A stretch of DNA of 64,000 bases from Isoetes taiwanensis. Its lineage: Eukaryota > Streptophyta > Lycopodiopsida > Isoetales > Isoetaceae. The DNA is taken from NCBI GenBank assembly GCA_021234155.1, contig JAJEKV010000191.1, positions 279,806 to 343,805 of the forward strand, given 5' to 3'. A program made the position numbers and the translations under genes. Positions 49,893 through 61,259 of this stretch are shown one piece after another. How positions within the stretch are numbered: position 1 is the first letter of the stretch; the number at the start of each line of letters is the position of its first letter. Below the pieces are notes generated by a model, which had not been told where the DNA came from, did no database searches, and saw only the letters and a program-made list of their open reading frames with translations.

Positions 49893-52857
49893 ATTTGCGG
49901 CCCAGCCAGAGGCTTAGCCTCTCGATGGCATTAGGGAGAATGCGGTGTTGCAAATAGTATTGTTGCTCGAGCGGGTTAAAGTGAGGAGGCACGTGTGAAG
50001 GCTGCCCTTACCCGGTTGAAGGAGGGGACACAAGTTCGTCCGGTGTTCTTGAGCGGCTAGGCGTGGCGATATACGGCCGGTCTATGGCGCCCCCCTTGCT
50101 TTGCACGATGGTCGGATTTTGGAGGATCCCGCTGATTTTTTGTGAGGTATGTGCATGCTCATTTCTCGGGGTTTTTACGCAGCCAAGCACTTCCTATGAG
50201 CGGGGAGATGCGGGGAGCTGGTTTTGGGGTCGTTAAAACCATCTATTCGCCTCATCGCGGAGAGCTTGGGGCGAGGAGCTCTCCAGAGGATTTAGCGGAG
50301 GCATGTATGTGCATGGCCAAGGATAAATGTCCTGGGCTGGATGGCATCCCTGTGGAGTTCTTTCAGACTTATTGGGAATGGGCTGGTGAGTCTGTGTACC
50401 AGGTGTATCTTGAGTTGCTGCAGTCTTCTCAACTAGATAGGATCTTGAATACCGCATGCATTTCTTTGATTCCTAAGGTTAAGCGACCTTCTACTATTAA
50501 TGATTGGAGGCCTATATCCTTGTTGTCTTCTGTGAAAGCCCTCGCAGAGAAGTTGAAGCCGGTGTTGACTTCTTCCATTAGCAAGGTGCAGTCTGGGTTT
50601 GTTCCTGGGAGAAACATTTTGACTAATGTTGTCGCGGCTTATGAGGGCCTTTATTGGGCGAGAGAACAAGGTCAAAGGCATTGCCTATCTTAAGCTTGAC
50701 TTTGCCAAAGCTTACGATAGTGTCCGTTGGGAGTTCTTGTTCCGCCATGATGTTAGCGTTGGGCTGTGGTCCACGCCTTACTGAGACAACGATCATGAAG
50801 CCGCATAGGTCAAGACGCGGCTACGGTGGTGTGCCAGGGTGAACCCTCCGCCTTTTTCTCCTTAGGCAGAGGAGTGCGTCAGGGGTGTCCTTTGGCACCA
50901 TTTTTGTTTACGATTGTGGCGGAGGCTTTGTCCCGATTGTTTTTGTTGCAAAGTGGGAGGAGGGGTGGTGGATGGGCTTCGATGCGGGATGGTAGTCAAG
51001 AGATTATTAACCAGTTCGCCGATGACACTTTTCTATTCCTGGTGGCAGAAGAGAGGAATTTGCGAAATGTGAAGGGTTTGCTGAATACTTTCTCCTTGGC
51101 CTCAGGCATTCTTCTGAATTGGGGTAAATGCTCCGCATTATGGGCCCAGCTAACTCCGCCTCCCCCTTGTTTGGCTCTATTCTCTTGGAAGGTGCTTCCA
51201 GGTAATGTGTGTACTAAGCTGTTGAGTATTCCCTTTGGAGGGGATGTTTCCATGGGGAGGGTGTGGGATGAGATTTTGCAGGGATTCTAGAAACACCTCA
51301 ATTGGTGAAAGGGTAGCAAGTTGTCCATGGCAGGTAGGATCACTATTGCCAAGTCAGTACTTTGTAGCACTCATGTGTATCTGACATACGCAATGTTAGC
51401 TCCGAGGGTAAGATCCGAGGGATTTGGATAAGATTGTTCAAATTTTGTGTGGGCGGGGATGATGAAGGGCGGTTGTTAAAGTGGCTTGGTGGAAGTGTAT
51501 CCGCCCGGGAGGATGGGGGGCTTGGCCATTCTGGATTTGACATTGCATAGTAAGGTGTTGGTCTCAAGTTTGTTTGGAGCGCTCTGCAGGATGGAGCATC
51601 TTTTTCGGTCTTGCGGCCGTTGTTGCGATCTCTTCGCCATTGTGTGGCGTTTGGGAAGCCGTCGTGCATGTGGATTTGCCCCCGGGTAATTGTTGTATGG
51701 TCTCGACCTTTCCCACATGCATCCTCTTTTCTTTACAGGGGGTGTTCGCGGGCTTGGGATCATGTGCGTGTGCTCTTCTAGCTAGATTATGCCTCAGTTT
51801 ATCACCACTCTTCTTCTTTCTTGTGGGTTCCTCGCCCCCCTGCGCACTTGCCCTTTGGCTGCCACTGTGCATGCTCGGATGCCAGGCCATTGGAGGCGAG
51901 CTGTTGTGCTCACCTTGGAGGATTGGTATTGGGGTGGTCAACTAGCTTCGTGGGGAGTTCTTTTTTCGCTTCGCTACCGAAGAGGCGTTGACCTGGCTAT
52001 CTAGGAACAAGTGACGGGGAGTATTCCGCTACACATACCTATAGTCCCTCAGGATGATGTGGTGGTGCAGGTTTGGAAGGTTCATCCGGATGTTGTGTCA
52101 TCCTGTTTTGTGCGGTCTTGTTACCGGGTGTTGGCTATTCATGACACTCTGCCCCCTTTAGGCAAGTGGTCTTTGTAGCTCCGGGTTCTCGATGGCTTCG
52201 GTTTGGACATGGACATGGAGCTCACTTCCCCACCTAAGGTTAGGGTGCTTCGCGGCGGTAGTGCACCGCTTTATCGGGGTGAATGTCCTTGTGAGTCGGT
52301 TTAGGCCGGGTGTGAGCCCTCTTTGCCCTTGTTGTGGCCTTCATCGTGAGACTGTGGAGCATTGTCTGGTTTTATGCCCTCATTTGCAGGCTGCCTGGGA
52401 TTGGGTCAGGGCCTTGTTTCAGGTGAGATTGACTAGCCAGCAGTTGCTGCTTCATGTGTATCGTGGTGCTTGGCCGCTCTTGCGGCAAAGAAGCCCTTGC
52501 ATCCGGCGGCGGGTTTGGTTGGTGGTTGATTTGGAAGCGGCGGTTGTCGATCTTTCGTGGGGATTCAAAGAAAGATCTGACCTCTCGATTCCTCGACTCA
52601 AGTACAAGCTATTTCAAAGCTTTCTGGTATTCCCAGGATTAGTAGAGCGGAAGTTTGCCATTTGGCGGGATTTCTTGGGTGTTGTAGATGGTGATGGTCG
52701 GTTTGTACAGCAGTAGAGTTGCAGTTTTTTTGTGAGTTTGTTGTGGAGTGTCGAGGTATCGCTGTCTCTTTGGGGCAGTTCTCCTTCCTCCTCACTTGCT
52801 TTGTAACATTACCATTCTTTTAATATATTGATGACACAGTTCTTCAAAAAAAAAATT
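49893..52857 (+). pseudogene. LINE (L1 clade) copy, unit 4, with both catalytic motifs
   Basis: The only copy with LDFAKAYDSV, an uninterrupted RQGCPLAPFLFTIVAEAL block and FADDT. Open parts: 50142-50693, 50826-51290 and 52192-52716. Many indels break the frame between them, nearly all at CAG or CTG positions relative to unit 3, so the break pattern may be sequencing error. The zf-RVT part (CPCCGLHRETVEHCLVLCPH) is intact in 52192-52716. Confidence 0.8.
50826..51290 (+). pseudogene. LINE reverse-transcriptase palm with FADDT, unit 4
   Basis: 154 codons: QGEPSAFFSLGRGVRQGCPL (motif B region), FLFTIVAEALSRLF, then QFADDTFLFLVAEE (catalytic box) and LASGILLNWGKCSALW. This is the ancestral state for all copies here; the others share the 4-base loss and FAND. 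Ends at a TAG at 51288, where other copies have a glutamine or histidine codon. Confidence 0.8.
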
Positions 52858-54324
52858 TAACATACCTTTGTATGTATAGAAAGAAAGTTGTATGGTCTTG
52901 GAAGCAATTAACCTAAATATTGATATAATAAGCATGTCTTGAATGTGTTAAGTGGATTTTGCAAATGTCAATATGTAAATATCTTCCTAGAATGATCTTT
53001 TCTTTCTTTAACCATCTCATTCACGTGAGGCACGTCAAAGTTTTTCTTGATTTTTTTTGGAGAAACTTAATTATATACAGAAGTTGGGTTTAAATAGGGC
53101 TTTTCGTTGAACCTTCTAGCTTCTCCTTAATCAAATCATTCACATGGGACATCTAGCATACACATAACATGGCAACTCAATGCTTTTATTGACTTATTCT
53201 ACATTATAACACGCAATACATTATAACACGCTTTTATTAAGTTATTCTACATTATAACACGCTTTTGAGAAGTATAGAAGGACATTGAATTCAATAGTTG
53301 TGTCACATCAAATTTAATATTCCCCCCACATCATTAGACTTTTATAAAAAAATCTCTTTTAATGTGTTTTGTTATGCGAAGCTTGATTCATTCTAGACAT
53401 TGTCATTTTCATGGGTTTCAATGATGTATCTTCCTAATCAAAATATGTAGGATTTGGTAGTTTGAAAGGGCTAAAATATAGAATCCCCAAGGTAACTTTA
53501 AACTCGAGACAAAATGAACATGGAGCAATGTGCTACATTTTGACAAGTATAGCTTTTGGCTCAACCTGCTAGTGCATTGCTTTGCTAGAAGGACTTCTGA
53601 TCCCTTACTCAAGTAATTCACATTTACATGGAAAAGATTTATCTTTTCCCTACGTGGACGATAAAAATACCTTCCTTCCTTCTTTCCTTCCTTCCTTCCT
53701 TCCTTCCTACATCTTGAGTCTTCTTAATATCTTCAAATTCATTTTATTTTAGAGACTTCTTCCTCGAGAAAACTTTAAGGACTTGCCAAATCTTTAGTAA
53801 AGTGGAATGTGTTGAGGAGTTTCTGTTATGGACATATTACATGCTTCAGACTAGCCTATATGCGCTTTTCTTTAATGGAGGTTTCTGGATGGGGGATCTC
53901 AAGACTGCAGTGTAGGTAAACGACTGTCTCTCCTAGTACACCTTTTCCCCAACTAGCATTGACGTTTCTACATCACATCCAATAATGCATGTCTTACACA
54001 AGTGTAGGATATGAAGTGCAAGAAAATGCTAGAAAAATTTTAAGTGACCTACTAGGTTGGGAATGGTGTAGATAAAAGATAAATAGTTGACTAGACTTTT
54101 TAGCAAGCTAAATACTATGGTGAAGACATTCTTGTGCTTTTCATAAAAAAGCTTAGGTTGGGCTCTGAGACTTGTTTAGGTGAAGGACAAGTCTACAATG
54201 TTATTCCATGGAATCATGGAAGGGAACTACAATGTATGCCTAGGTTCCTAAGGATCCCTTCCCCTTTTCCCGATCCCCCTTTCCCTATTGGACTGTCGAA
54301 TTGAGTGAATCTTTGCCATCGACC
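52858..54324. repeat. Shortened AT-rich body of unit 4
   Basis: About 120 bp from the left part of the body and 1.3 kb from the right part, joined at about 52982. A second small deletion near 53385 removes CCAAAGTTATAGTAAACTA. TTCC microsatellite at about 53669-53707. No gene. Confidence 0.8.
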
Positions 54325-54445
54325 CTTTTTTTTTTCCTTTTCTCTTTCCCCTTTTCCCTTTTTTTTTGCCTTTTCTATTATCTTTTTTGTTTTTCCTTCC
54401 ATTTCGCCCTTTTTCCTTTTACATTTTCCCATTTCCTTTTTCTTG
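54325..54445 (-). repeat. Short polypurine tract near the unit 4 Helitron 5' end
   Basis: C/T-rich plus strand about 65 bp inside the terminus at 54509. Confidence 0.85.
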
Positions 54446-54654
54446 AAGGGTGGAACACCATAATACATATTATTGCAAAGATATATCCATCATACATCAT
54501 AATATAGGATACTAAACGTGATTGCCCAGTTCTTTGGGTATAATTTGGGAACCTATACATATTGGGAACTTATGCATTTGCATAGAGCAACTTCATACTC
54601 GTTGGATCATTTTCTTGGGCATAATTTGGGAACCTATAAATATTCAAACTTGTG

Positions 54655-57600
54655 CATTTTTGCGGCCAGAGGCGCAACTTCCGATGGCATTAGGGGAGAA
54701 TGCGGTGTTGCAGCGTATTGTTGCTCGGGAGAGGTTAAAGTGCGGGGAGGCACGTGTGAAGGCGCCCTTATCCTGGTTGAAGGAGGGGGACACAAGTTCG
54801 TCGGTGTTCTTCAGAGCAGCTAGGCAGCGGCGATATGCAGCGTCTATGGCGTCCCTTGCTTTGCCTGATGGTCGGATTTTGGAGGATCCCGCTGATTTGT
54901 AGAGGTATGTGCATGCTCATTTTCGGGGTTTTTACGCAGCGCACTTCCTATGAGCAGGAGATGCAGGAGCTGGTTTTGGGGGCTGTTAAACCATCTATTC
55001 TGCCTCATCAGCGTGAGAGCTTGGGGCAGGAGCTCTCCAGAGAGGATTTAGCGGAGGCATGTATGTGCATGGCCAAGGATAAATGTCCTGGGCTGGATGG
55101 CATCCCTGTGGAGTTCTTTCAGACTTATTGGGAATGGGCTGGTGAGTCTGTGTACCAGGTGTATCTTGAGTTGCTGCAGTCTTCTCAACTAGATAGGATC
55201 TTGAATACCGCATGCATTTCTTTGATTCCTAAGATTAAGCAGCCTTCTACTATTAATGATTGGAGGCCTATATCCTTGTTGTCTTACGGAAAAGCCGGGC
55301 AGAGAGAAGTTGAAGGTGTTGACTTCTTCCATTAACAAAGGTGCGATCGGGTTTGTTCTGGGAGAAACATTTTTTTTTTTTTTTTTTTTTTGAAGAACGC
55401 GGTCGCAATATATTAAAAGAATGGTAATGTTACAAAGCAAGTGAGGAGGAAGGAGAACTGCCCCAAAGAGACAGTGATACCTCGACACTCCACAACAACT
55501 GCAACTCTACTGCTGTACAAACTGACCATCACCATCTACCACACACAAGAAGTCCCGCCAAATGGAAAACTTCCGCTCTACTAATCGGGGAACACCAAAA
55601 GCTTTGAAAAATGTTGTTGCCGAACTTATGAGGGCCTTTATTGGGCGAGGAGAGAATGTCAGGCATTGCCTATCTTAAGCTTGACTTTGCCAAAGCTTAC
55701 GATAGTGTCCGTTGGGAGTTCTTGTCGCCATGATGTTAGCGTTGGGTCGTGGCCCACGCTTCTGAGAGACGATCATGAAGTCGCATAGGTCGGCCAGACG
55801 GGCTACGGTGGTGTGCGGGGTGAACCCTCCGCCTTTTTCTCCTTAAGGCAGAGGGGTCGGGTTCTTTGGCACCATTTTTGTTTTACGATTATGGCGGAGG
55901 CCTTTGTCTCGCTTGTTTTTGTTGCAAAGTGGAGGAGGGGGTGGTGGATGGGCTTGGATGCGGGATGGTAGTCGGCAGATTATTAACCAGTTCGCCAACG
56001 ACACTTTTTTATTCCATTCGCCAATAACCAGTTCGCGAAATGTGAAGGGTTTGCTGAATACTTTCTCCTTGGCCTCGGGCATTCTTCCGAATTGGGGTAA
56101 ATGTTCGCATTGTGGGCCCAAACTAACTCCGCCTTCCCCTTGTTTGGCTCTATTCCCTTGGAAGGTGCTTCCGTGTAATGTGTGTACTAAGTCGCTTGAG
56201 TATTCCCTTTGGAGGGATGTTTCCATGGGGAGGGTGTGGGATGAGATTTTGCGGGGATTGCGTAAAACACCTCAATTGGTGGAAGGGTAGCAAGTTGTCC
56301 ATTGCAGGTAGGATCACTATTGCCAAGTCAGTACTTTGTAGCACTCATGTGTATACAACATCTGCAATGTTAGCTCCTGAGGGTAAGATACAGGCTTTGG
56401 ATAAGATTGTTCGAAATTTTGTGTGGGGCGGGGATGATGAAGGGGCGGTTGTTAAAGTGGCTTGGTGGAAGTGTATCTGCCCCCGGGAGGATGGGGGCTT
56501 GGCCATTCTGGATTTGGCACTGCATAGTAAGGTGTTGGTCTCCAAGTTTGTTTGGGCGCTCTGCGCAGATGGAGCATCTTCTCCGGTGCGTATTTGTTGT
56601 TGCAGTCTCTTCGCCATTGTGTGGCGTTTGGGAAGCCGTCTGTGCATGTGGAGTTGCCCTGGGCACTGTTGTATGGTCTCCAACCTTTCCCACATGCATC
56701 CCCTTTTCTTACGGGGGTGTTGCGGGCTTGGGATCATGTGTGTGTGCTCTTCCAGCTAGATTATGCCTCAGTTTATCACCACTCTTCTTCTTTCTTGTGG
56801 GTTCCTCTGCCCCCTGCGCACTTGCCCTTGGCTGCCACTGTGCATGCTCGGACGCAGGCCCGTTGGAGGCGAGCTGTTGTGCTCACCTTGGAGGATTGGT
56901 ATTGGGGTGGTCAACTAGCTTCGTGGGAGTTCTTTCGAGCTCGCTTTCGCCTGAAGGGCAGTGACCGGGCTATCTGGGAACAAGTGACGGGGAGTATTCC
57001 GCTACACATACCTATAGTCCCTCAGGATGATGTGGTGGTGCGGGTTTGGAAGGTTCATCCGGATGTTGTGTCATCCTGTTTTGTGCGGTCTTGTTACCGG
57101 GTGTTGGCTATTCATGACACTCTGCCCCCTTTAGGCAAGTGGTCTTTGTAGCTTCCGGGTTCTCGATGGCGCTCGGTTTGGACATGGACATGGAGCTCAC
57201 TTCCCCCACCTAAGGTTAGGGTGCTTCTGTGGCAGGTGGTGCACCGCTTTATCAGGGTGAATGTCCTTGTGAGTCGGTTTAGGCCGGGTGTGAGCCCTCT
57301 TTGCCCTTGTTGTGGCCTTCATCGTGAGACTGTGGAGCATTGTCTGGTTTTATGCCCTCATTTGCAGGCTGCCTGGGATTGGGTCAGGGCCCTGTTTCAG
57401 GTGAGATTGACTAGCCAGCAGTTGCTGTTTCATGTGTATCATGGTGCTTGGTCGCTCTTGCAAAGAAGCCTTGCATCCTGGCGCGGGTTTGGTTGGTGTG
57501 GTTGATTTGGAAGCGGCGGCGGTTGTCGATCTTTCAGGGGATTCAGCAGCATGCAGCCTCTCTGATTCCTCGACTCAAGTACAAGCTATTTCAAAGCTTT

Positions 57601-57833
57601 CTGGTATTCCCAGGATTAGTAGAGCGGAAGTTTGCCATTTGGCGGGATTTCTTGGGTGTTGTAGATGGTGATGGTCGGTTTGTACAGCAGTAGAGTTGCA
57701 GTTTTTTTGTGAGTTTGTTGTGGAGTGTCGAGGTATCGCTGTCTCTTTGGGGCAGTTCTCCTTCCTCCTCACTTGCTTTGTAACATTACCATTCTTTTAA
57801 TATATTGATGACACAGTTCTTCAAAAAAAAAAA
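54655..57833 (+). pseudogene. LINE (L1 clade) copy, unit 5
   Basis: Same structure as unit 2: reverse LINE fragment at about 55370-55610, LDFAKAYDSVRW kept, RQ-GCPL block frameshifted, FANDT, and the altered stretch HSPITSSRNVKG. Open parts: 54835-55335, 56178-56759, 56552-57151 and 57221-57505. The first half is rich in CAG/CTG-type changes; from about 56290 the sequence is nearly identical to unit 2. Confidence 0.85.
55370..55610 (-). mobile_element. LINE 3'-end fragment inserted in reverse, unit 5
   Basis: Poly(T) at about 55370-55391 followed by reverse LINE 3' sequence, at the same base as in unit 2, showing common descent of these two units. Confidence 0.85.
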
Positions 57834-58351
57834 TTTAACATACCTTTGTATGTATAGAAAGAAAGTTGTATGGTCTTGGAAGCAATTAACCCAAATATTG
57901 ATATAACTAGTAACGTGCCCAGCGTTGCTGGGCATAAGTTAAGAACGTGTAAATGATATTCAAAAGAATGATGAGATGCCCTAATGGTTATATAAGAAAC
58001 TCACAATGGTGCCTTATAGGATGCATGGATATTAAGCATACGATGATGTTAACCCTTTGTGAAACATATGAGCAACATTTAGAATATGATAGATTTACAA
58101 TATGTTATATTTCTCGTTTGATGCTTTGTAACATTACCAAGTCTCCACGTTTTGTTTCTCTTGTGAATTGTTTTCATAACACATGTAGATGGTTTTAGAC
58201 AATTGACTACCTTTTCTAAGCGTGCAATAGATACAAAGGTTTAAACCACTGTGAGTTTTGGAAGTGAAGTTGCGGAGTAAGAGACTTTCAAATAGTTTTT
58301 TCATTTAGACTTTATAAGAGTTGGTAACATGTGATTAATATCTCTCTTTTC

Positions 58352-58622
58352 AAATAGAAACTGTGCCCAAAAACACTGGGCACTTTTTCTTGTGTAAATA
58401 TAATGTCTTAGGATTTTGTCCGTTCCAATGCTATCTTACATGTTATAACAACAAACCAAGCCGTTATTATGTATCTAATAGGACTTGAACCCTCGGCTTA
58501 TGCTTCGATCCAACGTTGATGGGCTAAGGTTATTGTGTATCCAATAGGACTTGAACCCTTGTCTAATGCTTAGATCCAAGATAGACAAATGCGCACACAC
58601 ACTAAAGTTTTATAGTATAAGA
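58352..58622 (-). mobile_element. Possible small nested, decayed Helitron inside F
   Basis: A perfect 7-bp hairpin GTGCCCA/TGGGCAC (58363-58369 and 58377-58383) resembles the family hairpin. TTTTATAGTATAAGA ending at 58622 is the reverse of a TCTTATA-type 5' end. Between them a unit containing AATAGGACTTGAACCCT occurs twice (about 58479 and 58542), whose complement AGGGTTCAAGTCC looks like a tRNA T-arm. The CTAG is not preserved. Confidence 0.45.
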
Positions 58623-59029
58623 CAATTCAATAGGACAATTAAATGCATATGGGTTTTGGTGTGTTTACATCCCTTTATCATTGTCCTCTAGATGAAATGC
58701 ATCATTCCCTATAGGACAAATCCAGTTTCTAATATAATAGAGGAAATGAATTCTTAATCGTCTATCCACATTCCTAGGGGGTAGTGGAGAGTGTCGTAAG
58801 CTTATATTCTCATACCTCGCTCTAAAGTAACAAATGCATCATTGTCCTATTTAATGTCAAGTGGAATATTCTAGTAAGTTGTCATTGTTGAGGGCCAGGA
58901 CAACACGCATTGAGCATATGAATTTGCTGGAAACCCATCCAAGTTATAAGGATATGTGATATTTCCTTCTGTTCCAACTACAACAGTTTTGCATGACTTT
59001 CATAGACAGCATATCTTGCACATTGTTAT

Positions 59030-59132
59030 TTTCATCTTCGTAGTTGTGTTGTATCTTTGCATGAAATCTGCTGCATTGGCTAGATATGGCTTTCTAAGAT
59101 CAGATTTCCATAAAAGTTCAACATCATCATCT
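59030..59132 (-). pseudogene. Captured exon, malectin-like (RYPDD) part
   Basis: After a TGCAG acceptor it reads RYPDDDVELLWKSDL and stays open for about 30 codons. RYPDD is a recurrent motif in the malectin-like extracellular domain of plant leucine-rich-repeat receptor kinases, and the neighbouring fragment at 59400-59665 belongs to the same domain. Confidence 0.5.
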
Positions 59133-59399
59133 GGATATCTGCATTTCAAAATGTAGACACCAAGAAAAATAAGTAATCAAAATATAACATTTCGAGTTCA
59201 ACGCCAATTTTTAAATAATTATTACAAAACCATCCCATACCTGACATCATCTGACGATAGCGCATACCAAAATTTATCCTTAATGAATATTTAAGGTGGG
59301 TATGATGCTTGTATGTATGTATAATACATCGTTCCAAGGTGTAATCTTGTTTCCAAGGATGACACGAATGGCATACTAATGCCAACGTCTAAAACTGAA

Positions 59400-59665
59400 C
59401 CTGTTAAAAGCATCATTTCTTCAAAATTGTTGCATTTAAATACAAATGCAGGAAGATTGTTCTTTCCATCATACTTGCCATAGAGAAATGTTGTTCTGAT
59501 TAAATAGCATCTACCTCACTTCCCAGGAATATTGTAATCGCTTTTCTGATCTGAGAATGACCTTACATGCTGTAAGTGCTTAGACTTATTTACAGAAATG
59601 GAAATCTTGAATCCAATAGAATAAGTGTCATCAGGCTGCCATGCTAATGTGATTTAATAGCTCTG
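59400..59665 (-). pseudogene. Captured malectin-like receptor-kinase fragment
   Basis: On the Helitron sense strand it reads QPDDTYSIGFK, HVRSFSDQKSDYN and, after one stop codon, YLIRTTFLYGKYDGKNNLPA. The (K)YLIRATFLYGNYDG block with an upstream VRSFP-type motif is diagnostic of the malectin-like domain (extracellular carbohydrate-binding-like part of receptor kinases). The kinase domain is absent. One in-frame stop near 59515. Confidence 0.7.
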
Positions 59666-59739
59666 CTCTGTTTGGCTTTGAAAAACGGAAAGGAAAGGAA
59701 TTTAAACCCCTTTTAAACATATACATACATACATTAAGA

Positions 59740-59896
59740 ATTGAAATGGTATCTACACAAAAGCAAGCTCTATGATCTTTGACTTTGTCTTCGCATGATG
59801 CTTGAGCTGTAAGAGCAACAATAGGAATACGCTGGTCAGTATTCCTTTCAACATCTCTAAACTTTGTGCAGCACTGTAAACATTCATCACAATCAT
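59740..59896 (-). pseudogene. Captured histidine-kinase receiver-domain fragment
   Basis: After a TGCAG acceptor it reads CTKFRDVERNTDQ, RIPIVALTAQASCEDKVKDH. The sequence IPIVALTA with the threonine/alanine pair after beta-4 is typical of the receiver domain of hybrid histidine kinases. The phosphate-accepting aspartate and the terminal lysine are outside the fragment. Non-functional alone. Confidence 0.65.
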
Positions 59897-60094
59897 CTGC
59901 AGCAAGAGAAACTCATATCATTTCTCTAATTATGAATAACATAGTATTACAAACAGGAATGAAAATGAAGTCTAACATAAAAGACATAGCCGGGATCGGA
60001 AATAAGGTACCTTTGCTGGATCCTAGAAGTTTCAAGAATGTCATTCCACAGCAGGATGATGCAGATGGTTATTGCAAAAGCAAAGCATTCTTAC

Positions 60095-60566
60095 CATCTT
60101 GCATTGGTATCTTCAATGGCATCTGCAAGATCAGCAGATATGCACCGCCATTTCTGGCAATCATCACATAACACCCAACCTACCCCACTTGTATTCCCTC
60201 CCACAGCAATATCCTCTTTGCTGACCTTATTTTGCACAACATTTCCACCTTCAGTAATCCCACTACACACATCTTCCCCTTGTGTACCTGTATCTATATC
60301 AACTGGTGTAGGGCAATGGATCTCAGAGGTCTCAGAGACGACTTTCCTACTCTCACATGGGGGATCTTTGTCTTTTGTGGGCATAGAAATACTCGCATTC
60401 TCAGTCAATTCTACACAATTTTTAAAATGCTGATCGTTTTGCGTGCCTGAACACCCTGCATCATTTGTCTCCTTCAAACTGGTTAATGTCCCTTCACTAC
60501 CATTCTGGTTCGTCATTGCTCCTACGTTAACATGAGGGGAATCTTCATGTAAACTAAGGTCCACAT
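60095..60566 (-). pseudogene. Captured exon with CW-type zinc finger
   Basis: A 472-bp exon with TTTCAG acceptor and GTAAGA donor, fully open. It ends with GWVLCDDCQKWRCI and ADLADAIEDTNARW. The W..CD.C.KWR core, two of the four zinc-binding cysteines and the conserved tryptophan cage residues fit the CW domain, which reads methylated histone H3K4. The upstream part is Ser/Thr/Glu-rich linker. The second cysteine pair would lie in the next exon, which was not captured. The source could be an SDG8/ASHH2-like or other CW protein. Confidence 0.8.
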
Positions 60567-60599
60567 CTGAAATAGAATTAACAAATTTGCAGTTGCATT

Positions 60600-61150
60600 A
60601 ATATGCACCTCATGTGTAATGCTTTCCCGCAACAACTTAGTCCATTGCTCTTGATCCGCCGAAGTTGTTTTTATAATTTCCTCCGCATAACTGCCATTGC
60701 TATGAGAAGCTTGACATGGTCCTGCACCCAGGATGGTTGTTTCTGGGGACATGTTTCTGCAGTCCGCGTGCATGGAACCCTCCTTCAGAGCAAAATGATT
60801 TGATGCTAATTCATTATAATTTTCACATAAGAATAAATCATTTTCTTGACTGTTGGGTGCATCTGGACTGGATAGTTTTCCAGTCTCCTTTCCTTTCCGA
60901 CCAGTTGATATTGTCTCATTATTCTGGGAGCTAGTTCCATCAGCCAGTCCTGAAGCTTGTTCACTTTCAGCTTTTGGCCTTGAACTCCCAGCAGAAATAA
61001 CCGAGCCCGACTTTTAAGGCCTCACCGGATTCAGCAAGAGATGTAGCAATAGTTACCTCTGACTTAGCTTCCGCCATAGCCACGTCCAAGACATAAGCAG
61101 CAGCAGCTGCTCCACCTCCACGGCTAGAGTCGGGATCAGAACATGCGGCC
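60600..61150 (-). pseudogene. Captured upstream exon of the CW gene
   Basis: On the minus strand it reads from SRGGGAAAAAYVLDVAMAEA near 61130 through SGLADGTSSQNNETISTGRK and SSPDAPNSQEN. It is broken by a frameshift near 61010. Low-complexity, hydrophilic sequence of the kind found before CW domains. Assignment to the CW gene rests on strand and adjacency. Confidence 0.45.
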
Positions 61151-61259
61151 CACGCCTAAAGCAAGTCGAAAATGTAACATCTAACCCGTCCGATTTGATT
61201 GAACGATCTCAGCCGTCCGATTTAGGGCGTGGTCCATTACACAACATTATAATATAGGA

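Larger units (their letters stand above)
49749..54509 (-). mobile_element. Tandem-array unit 4 (deleted form, 4.8 kb)
   Basis: Starts CTAGTAACGG with hairpin 49760-49776 and ends ATAGGA at 54509. An internal deletion joins GTAAATAT to CTTCCTAGAATGATC near 52982, removing about 3.8-3.9 kb of AT-rich body and captured gene relative to units 1 and 3. It mixes type-A and type-B markers: CTTCCTAGAATG from A, no MITE as in B, and a LINE without the reverse insertion. Confidence 0.85.
57907..61259 (-). mobile_element. Helitron F, multi-gene capture
   Basis: Minus-strand 5' end TCCTATATTATAATGTTGTG at 61259; 3' hairpin 57917-57933 and CTAG 57907-57910. Host A57906 and T61260 rejoin to GATATAATAAGCATG, the sequence of units 1, 2 and 3. 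Carries exon fragments of at least three unrelated genes in the sense direction: CW zinc finger, receiver domain, malectin-like domain. No polypurine tract and no transposase. Confidence 0.95.

Noticed and set aside
60038-60433. 131-codon plus-strand frame in Helitron F
   Set aside because: Antisense of the CW zinc-finger exon, which has clear splice sites and family motifs on the minus strand.
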